From contig NZ_JBIRCY010000004.1 in the NCBI RefSeq assembly GCF_044326205.1, positions 124,001 through 188,000 on the forward strand: a stretch of DNA of 64,000 nt, written 5' to 3'. Every line of letters starts with the position of its first letter. Position 1 is the first letter of the stretch. The notes beneath the pieces were generated by a model. That model saw nothing but the letters and a program-made list of their open reading frames with translations. It searched no databases and was not told the DNA's origin. A program made the translations under genes and the position numbers. This document shows, in pieces, positions 24,883 to 33,013 of this stretch. The DNA comes from Kumtagia sp044326205 (GTDB lineage Bacteria > Pseudomonadota > Alphaproteobacteria > Rhizobiales > Rhizobiaceae).

Positions 24883-26129
24883 GCACGATCGTCCAGCCGG
24901 CTTCGCCCGGTGCGGTCAATGCCAAGCTGATCCAGCTCATCTCGGCCGGCGCGGTGGCGCTCGGCATCCTGCTCTCCGGTTTCGTTATCAACGAGCCGGC
25001 GCCGTACGAAATCTATATGGCCGGATTGATCGCGGTGTGGGCGCTGTTCGGCCTGCGCATTTCACGCACCGTCGCGCCGCTGCTGGTGCTGCTGATCACC
25101 TTCAACATTGGCGGCATGATCTCGATGACGCAGATGGACGATCTGGCATCGACGCCGCTCTATATCGCCGTCTCGCTGTTCCTGGCCTTCACCGCGGTGT
25201 TCTTCGCGGCGGTCACCGAAGCACAGCCAGGGCTTTACCGGGTGATCTTCGTGTCCTACGTGATCGCCGCCGTCGGAACGTCGATCCTCGGCGTGCTCGG
25301 CTATTTCGGCGCCTTCCCAGGCGCGGAGATCTTTACCAAATACGAGCGCGCCGCCGGTGCCTTCCAGGACCCGAACGTGTTCGGCCCGTTCCTGACACTG
25401 CCCGGCATCTGGCTGCTGCACCGGCTGATGACCGGCAGCGTGGCGAAGATGCCGATTTATGCCATGCCGCTGCTGGTGATCGTCGCCGGCATCTTCTTCT
25501 CGTTCTCGCGCGGCGCGTGGGGCCTGTTCGCGATCTCGTCGATCCTGCTGGTCGCCGGGCTCTTTCTGCAGACCAGCAACGGTTTGTTCCGGCTGCGGAT
25601 CGTCGTCATGACCACCGCGGTCATCGCGCTGCTTATCCTGGCATTGCTGATCATCCTGCAGATTCCCAGCGTGTCGGAGCTGTTCACCACCCGCGCGCAG
25701 CTCGTCCAGGACTATGATTCGGCACGTCTCGGTCGCTTCGCCCGCCACCTCCTGGGTTTCGAAATGGCGATGGAGCATCCGCTCGGCATCGGGCCGCTGG
25801 CGTTCGGCCTGATCTATGGCGAGGACACGCATGACATCTGGCTGAAGGCGCTCCTCGACTATGGCTGGCTGGGCTTCGCCTCCTACCTGATCCTGATCGT
25901 CTGGACGCTGGCCGGAGGTTTCCGCATCCTGTTCCGCGACCGGCCGTGGCAGCCCTACCTGCTCTGCGCCTATGTCACGCTGATCGGCCATATCGGGCTC
26001 GGCACTGTGATCGACACCGACCACTGGCGGCATTTCTACCTGCTGCTCGGGCTGATCTGGGGGGCGATGGCGCTGGAAGCGCGGCATCAATATGCGCTTG
26101 CCCCGCGGCGTCCCTATTTGATGAAGTAA
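24879..26129 (+). CDS. O-antigen ligase/polymerase family membrane protein (Wzy_C/ExoQ-like)
   Basis: This 416-residue protein has about 11 membrane helices. The Wzy_C motif region includes FFSFSRGAWGLFAIS, and a large periplasmic loop after TTRAQLVQDYDSARLGRF carries the conserved R/H positions (MEHPLGIGPLAF ... EDTHDIWLKALLDYGWLG). Such proteins polymerise lipid-linked repeat units or ligate them. Here, next to Wzz-, Wza- and WcaJ-like genes, polymerase is the better guess. The start is a TTG at 24879 that overlaps the upstream TGA. The 3' end overlaps the metzincin gene by 16 bp, convergently. No flippase gene (Wzx) is present in the window. Confidence 0.9.
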   Translation: MSTIVQPASPGAVNAKLIQLISAGAVALGILLSGFVINEPAPYEIYMAGLIAVWALFGLRISRTVAPLLVLLITFNIGGMISMTQMDDLASTPLYIAVSLFLAFTAVFFAAVTEAQPGLYRVIFVSYVIAAVGTSILGVLGYFGAFPGAEIFTKYERAAGAFQDPNVFGPFLTLPGIWLLHRLMTGSVAKMPIYAMPLLVIVAGIFFSFSRGAWGLFAISSILLVAGLFLQTSNGLFRLRIVVMTTAVIALLILALLIILQIPSVSELFTTRAQLVQDYDSARLGRFARHLLGFEMAMEHPLGIGPLAFGLIYGEDTHDIWLKALLDYGWLGFASYLILIVWTLAGGFRILFRDRPWQPYLLCAYVTLIGHIGLGTVIDTDHWRHFYLLLGLIWGAMALEARHQYALAPRRPYLMK

Positions 26130-26689
26130 GCCTGCGCGAATTTCTGCAACTGCGCCTTGTGCATCAGCGAGCGGTCGCCGCCGCCGTCGAACATGAAATT
26201 CTGCTTGGCGCCTGCCTGGGAACTGGTGGTGAGATGGCCGAGGCCCGACGCGTGGCCGGTCTCATGCAGCATCGTCACCGAATCGCTGGTGGGGCCGACC
26301 ATGCACCAGGGCAGCCAGGGGCCAGCGTCGACCGTCAGGCCATTGGCGGTGTATTTGAAGTTGCAGAAGATCACCGGCAGCCGCTGCTTGTGCGGCTCGA
26401 CCGCCTGGTCGTCGAATTTTGCGGCGCAGCGGTTGCGCAATTCGTTGTAGCCGTCCGGATGCAGAAGCCCGTCCTCCTTGACGGGAACCTTCACCGCAAA
26501 CTGATCGGTCATCTCGCCGTTCGCCGGGATCAGACTGAGCTTCATGCCGTGCTCTGCCAGCATCTTGCGCATCGTCGCGATGCAGTCCTTGTGGATGGCG
26601 CCGAAATAATTGTCGCCCCAGAACAGGGTAAGCCGCACCTCGAGCCCACCCGGCACGATGTAGTCCGTTTCCCAGCCTGAACTCCCCAT
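26114..26689 (-). CDS. Metzincin-type zinc metalloprotease without signal peptide
   Basis: This 191-residue protein carries a perfect extended zinc site HETGHASGLGH (HExxHxxGxxH) at about residues 142-152. Downstream is DRSLMHKAQ, whose methionine is a candidate Met-turn. The N-terminal part (RLTLFWGDNYFGAIHKDCIATMRKML) has no signal peptide or membrane segment, so the protein would be cytoplasmic unless exported unconventionally. Pairs of cysteines (CNF..., WCM) are present. The start was set at 26689, where GGGAGGA precedes the ATG; six more codons are open upstream. I do not recognise a named subfamily. It is convergent with the polysaccharide polymerase gene. Confidence 0.78.
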   Translation of the reverse strand: MGSSGWETDYIVPGGLEVRLTLFWGDNYFGAIHKDCIATMRKMLAEHGMKLSLIPANGEMTDQFAVKVPVKEDGLLHPDGYNELRNRCAAKFDDQAVEPHKQRLPVIFCNFKYTANGLTVDAGPWLPWCMVGPTSDSVTMLHETGHASGLGHLTTSSQAGAKQNFMFDGGGDRSLMHKAQLQKFAQAYFIK

Positions 26690-26890
26690 GGTGTCCTCCC
26701 GCGGCACTCACCCGACTGAAGCCGGCAGGCTGCTCCGCAACATTACAACGCGCAAGGCATAGAGGGAATGGTGTGCAAGGCGCTGGCGCTTTCGCCTCGT
26801 TCTTTTCGGGCGTGCCGGAGCGCACGCCTGGCCCAAACGCCGATTTGACCTTGCGCGGGCGGCGCCGGTTGGCTATGGCTCCGCACGGTC
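26690..26890. other. Non-coding stretch upstream of tRNA-Pro
   Basis: The 407-nt region between the metzincin start and the DUF2188 gene holds only tRNA-Pro and its promoter. Short open frames here lack ribosome binding sites and run over the tRNA, so none is called. Confidence 0.6.
26851..26879 (+). promoter_or_regulatory. Promoter of tRNA-Pro
   Basis: TTGCGC (26851-26856) and TATGGC (26874-26879) are spaced by 17 bases, placing transcription start a few bases before the mature tRNA 5' end at 26891. Confidence 0.6.
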
Positions 26891-26967
<77 letters not shown>

Positions 26968-27096
26968 ATTTTCCTCAATTCGCAAATTGCGGTCGACAAC
27001 GAACGCGCCTTCACGTGATAACGTGGTGCAAGGCGACGCTGGGCGGGAACCCTGCGCCTGTCTTCGCCGTTCTGCGGCCAGCAAAGGAGAGCACTC

Positions 27097-27342
27097 ATGA
27101 CGCAGGTGATCTATCGGGTGGTCGAGCATGATGGCGGCTGGGCCTACAAGGTCGGCGACGTGTTTTCCGAGACTTTTCCGACACACGCCGACGCCCTGGC
27201 CGCGGCGCGGATTGCCGCCTCCGAGCAGCAGGTTGGCGGCAGGACGGAGGGCATCGAATTCCAGGACGCGGCAGGCCAATGGCACGAGGAACTGGCCAGC
27301 GGCGGCGATCGTCCCGGCACGGAAGTCGAGGACAAAAATTGA
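27097..27342 (+). CDS. DUF2188-like small protein
   Basis: This 81-residue protein has the pattern YRVVEHDGGWAYKVGDVFSETFPTHADALAAARIAA. A short sheet strand with HDGGWAYK is followed by a helix with A-rich spacing, as in the DUF2188 family of small soluble proteins of unknown function. The C-terminal 20 residues are polar and acidic. The ATG follows AAAGGAGAG. Its TGA overlaps the TTG start of the DUF982-like gene by four bases (TTGA), so the two small proteins are probably made together. Both families are common in Rhizobiales. Confidence 0.8.
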   Translation: MTQVIYRVVEHDGGWAYKVGDVFSETFPTHADALAAARIAASEQQVGGRTEGIEFQDAAGQWHEELASGGDRPGTEVEDKN

Positions 27343-27596
27343 AGTTCGACCACCCGGTCACGGTCGGGATCGACGGCAAACAGATCGTCGTCGATGACGC
27401 CGCCCATGCCCGGGACGTGCTCATCGAACGATGGCCGGGCAAACGCGGCCCGCGTCACCGCGATGCGCTGGAGACCAGCCTCAAGGTGATCGACGGCCAT
27501 CGTTCGACCGTGGAAGCCGAGATTCGCTTCCGCGAGGCGGCACGGGAGGCCGGGATTCTGGCGGAACCCGCGCCTGCCTTACCGCATAGCCAGTAA
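27339..27596 (+). CDS. DUF982-like small protein
   Basis: This 85-residue protein is FDHPVTVGIDGKQIVVDDAAHARDVL, then WPGKRGPRHRDALETSL and a C-terminal helix (EAEIRFREAAREAGIL). This matches the Rhizobiales DUF982 family, in which a short beta-hairpin precedes helices. Function is unknown. The start is the TTG at 27339, overlapping the stop of the previous gene; an ATG-like start at 27279 lies inside that gene and in family terms is too early. It is convergent with the MerR gene (82 nt gap). Confidence 0.75.
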   Translation: MKFDHPVTVGIDGKQIVVDDAAHARDVLIERWPGKRGPRHRDALETSLKVIDGHRSTVEAEIRFREAAREAGILAEPAPALPHSQ

Positions 27597-27678
27597 GGCA
27601 ACTTCGCCCTGCCTGTCCAGACGGCTGATGGCCTCCCGCCGTTGGTGGTCGGCCTCACGCACCATCAAGCTCAGACTT

Positions 27679-28227
27679 TCACCGTACCTGGTCGAGCAGG
27701 CGCTTGCATTCCAGCAGGTCAAACAGCGCTTCTTGCAGAAGCGCCCGGTTGTCGCGCGACAGTTTTCCAGAATCCGGCGAAACAGGCCCTTCTTCCTCCG
27801 CCTTGCCGAGGCCGAAGAACCGCCGGCTGGGTTTTGCCTTCGGTTCGCCCACCAGCAATTCGTCGTCGCCGCGCGGTTGGGCTGCCGGCGTCAGCGGGAT
27901 CAAGGCCGCCTGCTTGCGCTGGGTTATCGCCTCGATCGCCGCCATGTCGCCGTTGCCCACAGACACCAGGAACTGGTTGCCGTTTTCGCGCAGCAGCTTT
28001 TGCACGCCCTTGATCGTATAACCCTGGTCGTAGAGCATATGCCTGATGCCCTTGATCAGGTCGACGTCCTGCGGCCGGTAGTAGCGCCGGCCGCCGCCGC
28101 GCTTCATCGGTTTGATCTGGTTGAAACGCGTCTCCCAGAAGCGCAGCACATGCTGCGGCAGGTCGAGATCCTCGGCCACCTCGGAAATCGTGCGGAATGC
28201 GTCGGGGCTCTTGTCCATGGTCACCAT
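27679..28227 (-). CDS. MerR-family transcriptional regulator
   Basis: This 182-residue protein has an N-terminal winged-helix HTH typical of MerR: FRTISEVAEDLDLPQHVLRFWE, then IKPMKRGGGRRYYRPQDVDLIKGIRHMLYDQGYTIKGV. A loosely conserved middle part with AITQRKQAALIPL follows. The C-terminal helix DNRALLQEALFDLLECKRLLDQ is probably for dimerisation. There are no cysteine metal sites as in MerR/CueR. This branch is found next to ihfA in many alphaproteobacteria. The ATG at 28227 is used here; an ATG three codons later is possible. It lies downstream of ihfA in the same direction with a 150-nt gap. Confidence 0.9.
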   Translation of the reverse strand: MVTMDKSPDAFRTISEVAEDLDLPQHVLRFWETRFNQIKPMKRGGGRRYYRPQDVDLIKGIRHMLYDQGYTIKGVQKLLRENGNQFLVSVGNGDMAAIEAITQRKQAALIPLTPAAQPRGDDELLVGEPKAKPSRRFFGLGKAEEEGPVSPDSGKLSRDNRALLQEALFDLLECKRLLDQVR

Positions 28228-28377
28228 CCGGTCTGCCGTGAGGACGGTTTTCCGGAGCGCGTCGGCGGCGTCCGGCTAGCCGAACCGATTCGCGATTCAT
28301 TTCAGTCCTTTATGGACGTGATTTCAAGACCCGCTGGAATCGCGCGGCCGGCCGTCAACCGCTATCGCGCCGACAGG

Positions 28378-28698
28378 CTACTTTCCGGACCGGGACTTCT
28401 GCTGATGGGAGCGCAGGATGCGGCTCTTCAGGACGTTCGACGCCTTGAAGGTCATGACGCGCCGGGGAAGGATCGGTACCTCCTCGCCGGTCTTGGGATT
28501 GCGGCCGATGCGCTCGTTCTTCCCCCGCACATGGAACGTCGCGAAGGACGACAGTTTCACCGTCTCGCCGCGCACGATCGCCTCGCAGATCTCATCCAGC
28601 ACGGTCTCCACCAGTTCGGCGGATTCGGTGCGGGACAGCCCTACCTTCCGGTAGACGGCCTCAGATAGATCGGCACGCGTAAGTGTCTTTCCCGCCAT
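28378..28698 (-). CDS. ihfA: Integration host factor subunit alpha
   Basis: This 106-residue DNA-bending protein of the HU/IHF family has GKTLTRADLSEAVYRKVGLSRTES, VKLSSFATFHVRGKNERIGRNPKTGEE and PRRVMTFKASNVLKSRI. The arm RNPKTGE has the intercalating Pro. It pairs with IhfB to bend DNA at promoters, origins and recombination sites. The N terminus and the lysine-rich tail HQQKSRSGK fit the alpha subunit of alphaproteobacteria. A good promoter lies upstream at 28741-28769. MerR follows. Confidence 0.96.
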   Translation of the reverse strand: MAGKTLTRADLSEAVYRKVGLSRTESAELVETVLDEICEAIVRGETVKLSSFATFHVRGKNERIGRNPKTGEEVPILPRRVMTFKASNVLKSRILRSHQQKSRSGK

Positions 28699-28740
28699 GA
28701 CTTTCCGGCCTCCTCCATCCGCTATCTCCGGAGCCGCTGG

Positions 28741-28769
28741 ACGTTAGGAAATTGGCTAGATGAGGTCAA
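28741..28769 (-). promoter_or_regulatory. Promoter of ihfA
   Basis: On the minus strand TTGACC (28764-28769) and TAACGT (28741-28746) are separated by 17 bases, about 43 nt upstream of the ihfA ATG. It lies in the 218-nt gap after fabH and would make ihfA independent of the fabH-plsX transcript. Confidence 0.6.
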
Positions 28770-28916
28770 GAACCGAACCGGCCGGTTCGCGCAAATGAAT
28801 TCAAATCGGTTCAATCATTTACCGATCTTATGATACCGAATCCGGATTCAGGCGCCGACGACGATCAGGAAGATTGCACTCGCCGGTTCAGCGTCGGCGC
28901 CCGGCTGAACAAGAGC

Positions 28917-29888
28917 CTACCAGCGAACCAGAACGGCGCCCCAGGTGAAGCCGCCGCCCATCGCTTCCAGCATCACCAGGTCGCCCTTGCGGATGCGGCC
29001 GTCCTTGACGGCAACGTCGAGCGCCAGCGGCACGGAGGCGGCGGAGGTGTTGCCGTGCAGGTCGACGGTGGTCACGACCTTCTCTTCGGCGATGCCGAGC
29101 TTTTTCGCCGATGCGTCGATGATGCGCTTGTTGGCCTGGTGCGGCACGAACCAGGTGAGGTCTTCGGCGGTGATGCCGGCCTGCGCGAACGTCGCCTCAA
29201 TCACGTCGGTGATCATGCCGGCGGCGTGCTTGAAGACCTCCCTGCCCTCCATGCGCAGGTGGCCGACCGTTCCCGTCGTCGACGGGCCGCCGTCGACGTA
29301 AAGCTTGTCCTTGTGGGTGCCGTCGGAGCGCAGGCTTGCCGCCAGCACGCCGCGGTCGGCGACGCTGCCCTCGCCTTCATGGGCTTCCAGCACCAGCGCG
29401 CCGGCGCCGTCGCCGAACAGCACGCAGGTCGAGCGGTCGCTCCAGTCGAGGATGCGCGAAAAGGTTTCAGCGCCGATCACCAGCGCGCGTTTGGCCAGCC
29501 CGTTGCGGATATGGCCGTCGGCGGTGGCAACCGCATAGACGAAGCCACTGCAAACGGCCTGCAGGTCGAAGGCGAAGCCGTGGCGCATGCCAAGGCGATT
29601 CTGGACCTCGACAGCCGTCGCCGGAAAGGTGTTGTTCGGGGTCGAGGTGGCGAGCACGATCAGGTCGATGTCATCAGGCGTCAATCCGCCGTCGGCAAGG
29701 GCGGCGCGCGCCGCCGCCTCGCCCAGCGAGGCCGTGGTCTCCCCCTCGCCCGCGATGTAGCGCTGGCGGATGCCGGTGCGCTGCACGATCCATTCGTCGG
29801 ACGTGTCGAGCGTCGCGGCGAATTCGCTGTTCTTCATGATACGGCGCGGGAGTGCGGAACCGACCCCGCGCACGACGGATCTGATCAT
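28917..29888 (-). CDS. fabH: Beta-ketoacyl-ACP synthase III
   Basis: This 323-residue thiolase-fold enzyme condenses acetyl-CoA with malonyl-ACP to start fatty-acid synthesis. The catalytic triad is visible: Cys in LQAVCSGFVYA, His in FVPHQANKRI, Asn in HGNTSAAS. The N-terminal GVGSALPRRIMKN and TSDEWIVQRTGIRQRY are typical of FabH. The ATG at 29888 is 11 nt after the plsX stop, so the two form an operon (plsX first), as in most bacteria. It is the last gene before the ihfA promoter region. Confidence 0.97.
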   Translation of the reverse strand: MIRSVVRGVGSALPRRIMKNSEFAATLDTSDEWIVQRTGIRQRYIAGEGETTASLGEAAARAALADGGLTPDDIDLIVLATSTPNNTFPATAVEVQNRLGMRHGFAFDLQAVCSGFVYAVATADGHIRNGLAKRALVIGAETFSRILDWSDRSTCVLFGDGAGALVLEAHEGEGSVADRGVLAASLRSDGTHKDKLYVDGGPSTTGTVGHLRMEGREVFKHAAGMITDVIEATFAQAGITAEDLTWFVPHQANKRIIDASAKKLGIAEEKVVTTVDLHGNTSAASVPLALDVAVKDGRIRKGDLVMLEAMGGGFTWGAVLVRW

Positions 29889-29899
29889 ATGGTGTCCTG

Positions 29900-30967
29900 T
29901 TACCTGGTCTCTTCCGGCGCAGGCGCCGGCGCACGTGGCGCCGATTGCGGATGCCGCGCATGGAAGAGATCGAGATCCGCCTCGATCCGGTCGAGCAGCC
30001 GGTTGCGGATCATGTCGTATGCCAGTTCGATCGCCGAGGCGAATCCTTCTTCGTCGGCGCCGCCATGGCTCTTCACGACAATGCCGTTGAGACCGAGGAA
30101 CACGCCGCCATTGGCCTTGCGCACATCCATCTTCTCGCGCAGCCGGTCGAAGGCGCCCTTGGCGAAGAAATAACCGATCTTGGCCATCAGCGTCCGGCTC
30201 ATCGCCGCGCGCAGATAGCCGGATATCTGCCGTGCCGTGCCTTCCGCCGTCTTCAGCGCGATATTGCCCGAAAAGCCCTCGGTGACGACCACGTCGACCG
30301 TGCCCTTGCCGATGTCGTCGCCCTCGACAAAACCGTGATACTTCATCGAGGAAAGGTTGGCGTCGCGCAGTAGCCTGCCCGCCTCCTTGACCTCTTCCTG
30401 GCCCTTGATCTCCTCGACGCCGACATTCAGCAGGCCGACGCTCGGGCGCTCGATACCGAACACGGCGCGCGCCATCGCCGCGCCGAGAATGCTGAAATCT
30501 ATCAACTGGTGCGAATCGGCGCCGATGGTGGCGCCGACATCGAGCACGACGCTCTCGGCACGCAGGTTCGGCCAGATCGCGGCAATCGCCGGTCGCTCGA
30601 TATTGGCCATGGTACGCAGGCAGAATTTCGACATGGCCATCAGCGCGCCGGTGTTGCCAGCCGAAACGCAGGCATCCGAATCGCCGCTCTTCACCGCCTC
30701 GATGGCCCGCCACATCGACGACTTCCAGCGGCCGTGGCGCAGCGCCTGGCTGGGCTTGTCGTCCATGCGCACGGCGACATCGCAGTGGATGAACTGGGTG
30801 ACGGGGGCGAGCGCCGGGAACTTGTCGAGTTCGGCACGCACCACGTCGGTGCGGCCGTAGATCAGGAAGTTCACGTCGGGCCGCCGCTTGGCAACCTTGG
30901 CAAGGGCCGGAATGACCACCGATGGCCCGTGGTCGCCGCCCATGGCATCGATGGAAATCCTGATCAC
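29900..30967 (-). CDS. plsX: Phosphate acyltransferase
   Basis: This 355-residue cytoplasmic or peripheral enzyme makes acyl-phosphate from acyl-ACP for phospholipid synthesis. IRISIDAMGGDHGPSVVIPA, VSAGNTGALMA, ADSHQLIDFSILGAAMA and NVGVEEIKG are the family blocks, and TEGFSGNIALK is near the C-terminal active site. The start is a GTG at 30967, chosen because it gives the invariant IDAMGGDHGP at residue 6; a longer open frame upstream is not conserved. It precedes fabH. The last 15 residues (APRAPAPAPEETR) are a proline-rich tail. Confidence 0.96.
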   Translation of the reverse strand: MIRISIDAMGGDHGPSVVIPALAKVAKRRPDVNFLIYGRTDVVRAELDKFPALAPVTQFIHCDVAVRMDDKPSQALRHGRWKSSMWRAIEAVKSGDSDACVSAGNTGALMAMSKFCLRTMANIERPAIAAIWPNLRAESVVLDVGATIGADSHQLIDFSILGAAMARAVFGIERPSVGLLNVGVEEIKGQEEVKEAGRLLRDANLSSMKYHGFVEGDDIGKGTVDVVVTEGFSGNIALKTAEGTARQISGYLRAAMSRTLMAKIGYFFAKGAFDRLREKMDVRKANGGVFLGLNGIVVKSHGGADEEGFASAIELAYDMIRNRLLDRIEADLDLFHARHPQSAPRAPAPAPEETR

Positions 30968-31085
30968 GCGGTGTTCGTCTCGCTTTCGTGGCAGATCGCC
31001 CGGCAAATCACCCGGCCGGATGCCGTGGGAAAATAGCGGTTTTGTGTCGTCATACAACGGAATTCGAGGATGACCACCCGCGAAT

Positions 31086-31643
31086 TCAGGAATCCGGGAA
31101 GAGTTTCCTGAGCTTTTTCTGCAACTCGCCTTCCTCGGCTTCGTCCGCGCCGGAGGGTTCCGGAGACGGCGACTGCGCGCCCTGCTTGCGGGGATAAGGG
31201 TCGATGCCCAGGCCAAAGAACTCCTCCGCCAGCGCGCCGACATCGATGCGGTCACCGGAAAAGGTCTCGGGACTGTCGGGGCCGTCGACGTCGATCATGA
31301 TCTCACCGCCGAGGCCGAACGATTCGCGGCCGAGCTTCGAATCCTCGGGCAGGAACACGGCCGACACCTGCTCGTCGACCCTAGCTTCGATCGGATCGAG
31401 CGTCACCACGCAGGACTGGACGATGTCGGCCTCGACCCGGCCCCTGACCTGGATGCCGTTGCGCTTCCACGACGTGACGACGAGATCGGCGCGAAGCCGT
31501 TCGACCGAGATCAGTCCGTGGACTTTTGCGAGCGCCTCGCGCTGGGCTTCGGTCGCCTCGATCGTCACCGGCATGCCCTTCTTCGGCAGGCGGGCGACAT
31601 TGACCTCGAAGCTGATCGGGCTCTTTTCTACGGACTGTTTCAT
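31086..31643 (-). CDS. DUF177 protein (YceD-like)
   Basis: This 185-residue protein of the DUF177/YceD family is found near plsX and rpmF across bacteria and linked to 23S rRNA maturation in plants and bacteria. Conserved features are the VTSWKRNGIQVRGRVEADIVQSCVVTLDPIEA block with its cysteine, a long acidic stretch after it (FLPEDSK, GGEIMIDVDGPD), and ALAEEFFGLGIDPYPR. A basic end with KLRKLFPDS completes it. The start is placed at the ATG at 31643 (MKQSVEKSPIS); upstream residues overlap the neighbouring chaperone gene. It follows that gene with a 4-nt gap and precedes plsX by 118 nt. Confidence 0.88.
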   Translation of the reverse strand: MKQSVEKSPISFEVNVARLPKKGMPVTIEATEAQREALAKVHGLISVERLRADLVVTSWKRNGIQVRGRVEADIVQSCVVTLDPIEARVDEQVSAVFLPEDSKLGRESFGLGGEIMIDVDGPDSPETFSGDRIDVGALAEEFFGLGIDPYPRKQGAQSPSPEPSGADEAEEGELQKKLRKLFPDS

Positions 31644-31647
31644 CGGA

Positions 31648-32199
31648 TCAATGGACTGTGGTCGCTTGAGGGCGCGGAAACTCGATCGTTCCGGCGCATA
31701 GGGTCCCGACGCCCTGGCCGGCAAGCAGATCGCGCGCGGCAAAGACATAGTCGGCCAGATCTGCCGCGTGCGGCCACCCAGCGGCGTCCGGCCTTATGTT
31801 GCGGGCGAGTGCGGCGGCGAGCTCGCCGCGATTTCCGGCTTCGAGCGCCGCCTCGTAGGAAGCGGTGCGGCCATAGAACATGCGGGCGAGTTTTTTCATG
31901 CGCTTCGGCACGCCCATGTCGCCAATGCCGAGTTCACGCAGCGAATGCTCCACGTCGGTGAAAAAATCGTCGATCAGTTCCTGCGCGATGTCGCGCGCCA
32001 TGCCGGTTTCTCCGCGCAAGCGGTGCTGGAAAAGGAACATGTGCAGCCCGATCATCTCGAATCGGCCGAGCGGCGTGTCCGGCACGTCCCAGTCGGAAAA
32101 AAATAACTCGCGCCGCGCCGCCGCCACGATTTTCTCATAGAGCGCGCTGACGATCTGGCGGTTGCGGACACGTTCGCCACCGAACAGACGTTGGAACAT
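31648..32199 (-). CDS. Ubiquinol-cytochrome c chaperone family protein (CBP3-like)
   Basis: This 183-residue protein of the Ubiq_cyt_C_chap family assists assembly of the cytochrome bc1 complex in mitochondria (CBP3); bacterial members are assumed to act alike. FQRLFGGERVRNRQIVSALYEKIVAAAR, GRFEMIGLHMFLFQHRLRGE, DDFFTDVEHSLRELGIGDMGVPKRMKKLARMFYGR are the conserved blocks. The ATG at 32199 removes a 19-codon upstream extension that lies in the gap before bamE. It is divergent from bamE and probably co-transcribed with the DUF177 gene. Confidence 0.9.
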   Translation of the reverse strand: MFQRLFGGERVRNRQIVSALYEKIVAAARRELFFSDWDVPDTPLGRFEMIGLHMFLFQHRLRGETGMARDIAQELIDDFFTDVEHSLRELGIGDMGVPKRMKKLARMFYGRTASYEAALEAGNRGELAAALARNIRPDAAGWPHAADLADYVFAARDLLAGQGVGTLCAGTIEFPRPQATTVH

Positions 32200-32313
32200 A
32201 TTCTCTACTCCCCGGCGCGCCCCTTGGCGGGCTGGTGTTGTTGCATCGTCGCGCAAGCTGGTTTACCGCATCTGCGGTGCCGCGCAAGGCGCAGCCAGGG
32301 GGGCGCAGGCAGG

Positions 32314-32841
32314 ATGGAGTTGTTGTTGAAGCCGATGGAATTCAAGAGGGGGCCGACCTTGCGCCATATTGGAATTGCCGGCGTGCTCGGCGCAGCCGCG
32401 GCTCTTTCAGCCTGCAACACACAGTCCTTGGGCAACATGTCACCCGGCGAGACGCTGACCCAAGGTTACGTCATCGACCAGCAGCAGATCGATTCGGTTC
32501 CGGTCGGCTCCAGCCGCGAGCAGGTGCTGCTGGCGCTGGGCAGCCCGTCGACCACGGCCACCTTCGACAACGAGGTCTTTTATTACATCTCGCAGAAACG
32601 CTATCGGGCGGCGGCCTTCGCCAAGCCGAAGCTGATCGAGCAGCGCGTGCTTGCCGTCTATTTCGGCGAGGACGGCCGCGTCACCAACATCGCCAATTAC
32701 GGCATTCAGGACGGCAAGGTATTCGACTTCATCTCGCGCACGACCCCAACCGCCGGCAAGGACCAGAACTTCATTGGCCAGATCCTTGCGGGCGCCACCG
32801 GCGCGCCGCTGTCGCTGCCGGGCGCGAGCCCGACCCCATAA
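32314..32841 (+). CDS. bamE: Outer membrane protein assembly lipoprotein BamE (SmpA/OmlA)
   Basis: This 175-residue lipoprotein has a lipobox LSAC following a hydrophobic stretch GIAGVLGAAAALSAC. The BamE domain has GYVIDQQQIDSVPVGSSREQVLLALGSPST and YYISQKRYRAAAFAKPKLIEQRVLAVYF. It is an accessory subunit of the beta-barrel assembly machine. The C terminus is extended by a Gly/Pro/Ala segment. The start was taken as the ATG at 32314; ATG at 32335 is equally possible and keeps the signal intact. It is divergent from the bc1 chaperone gene and ends at a shared two-way terminator with hppA. Confidence 0.93.
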   Translation: MELLLKPMEFKRGPTLRHIGIAGVLGAAAALSACNTQSLGNMSPGETLTQGYVIDQQQIDSVPVGSSREQVLLALGSPSTTATFDNEVFYYISQKRYRAAAFAKPKLIEQRVLAVYFGEDGRVTNIANYGIQDGKVFDFISRTTPTAGKDQNFIGQILAGATGAPLSLPGASPTP

Positions 32842-32955
32842 TCGACCGCGACCGGCGCTGCCTGCTTTCGCAAGTGGCGCCGGCATGGTAGCGAAGGTTT
32901 CAGGCCTGCGTGGCTGATATCGATCGGGCAGCGTCAATTTCAAATTCGATGAATC

Positions 32956-32989
32956 AAAAAGGCCCGCGGGATCGCTCCCGCGGGCTTTT
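32956..32989. terminator. Bidirectional rho-independent terminator between bamE and hppA
   Basis: A perfect 10-bp stem GCCCGCGGGA (32962-32971) pairs with TCCCGCGGGC (32976-32985) around the loop TCGC. AAAAA precedes and TTTT follows, so it can stop bamE transcripts on the plus strand and hppA transcripts on the minus strand. Confidence 0.92.
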
Positions 32990-33013
32990 GCTTGACGTCG
33001 GCGGTTGCCGGGA

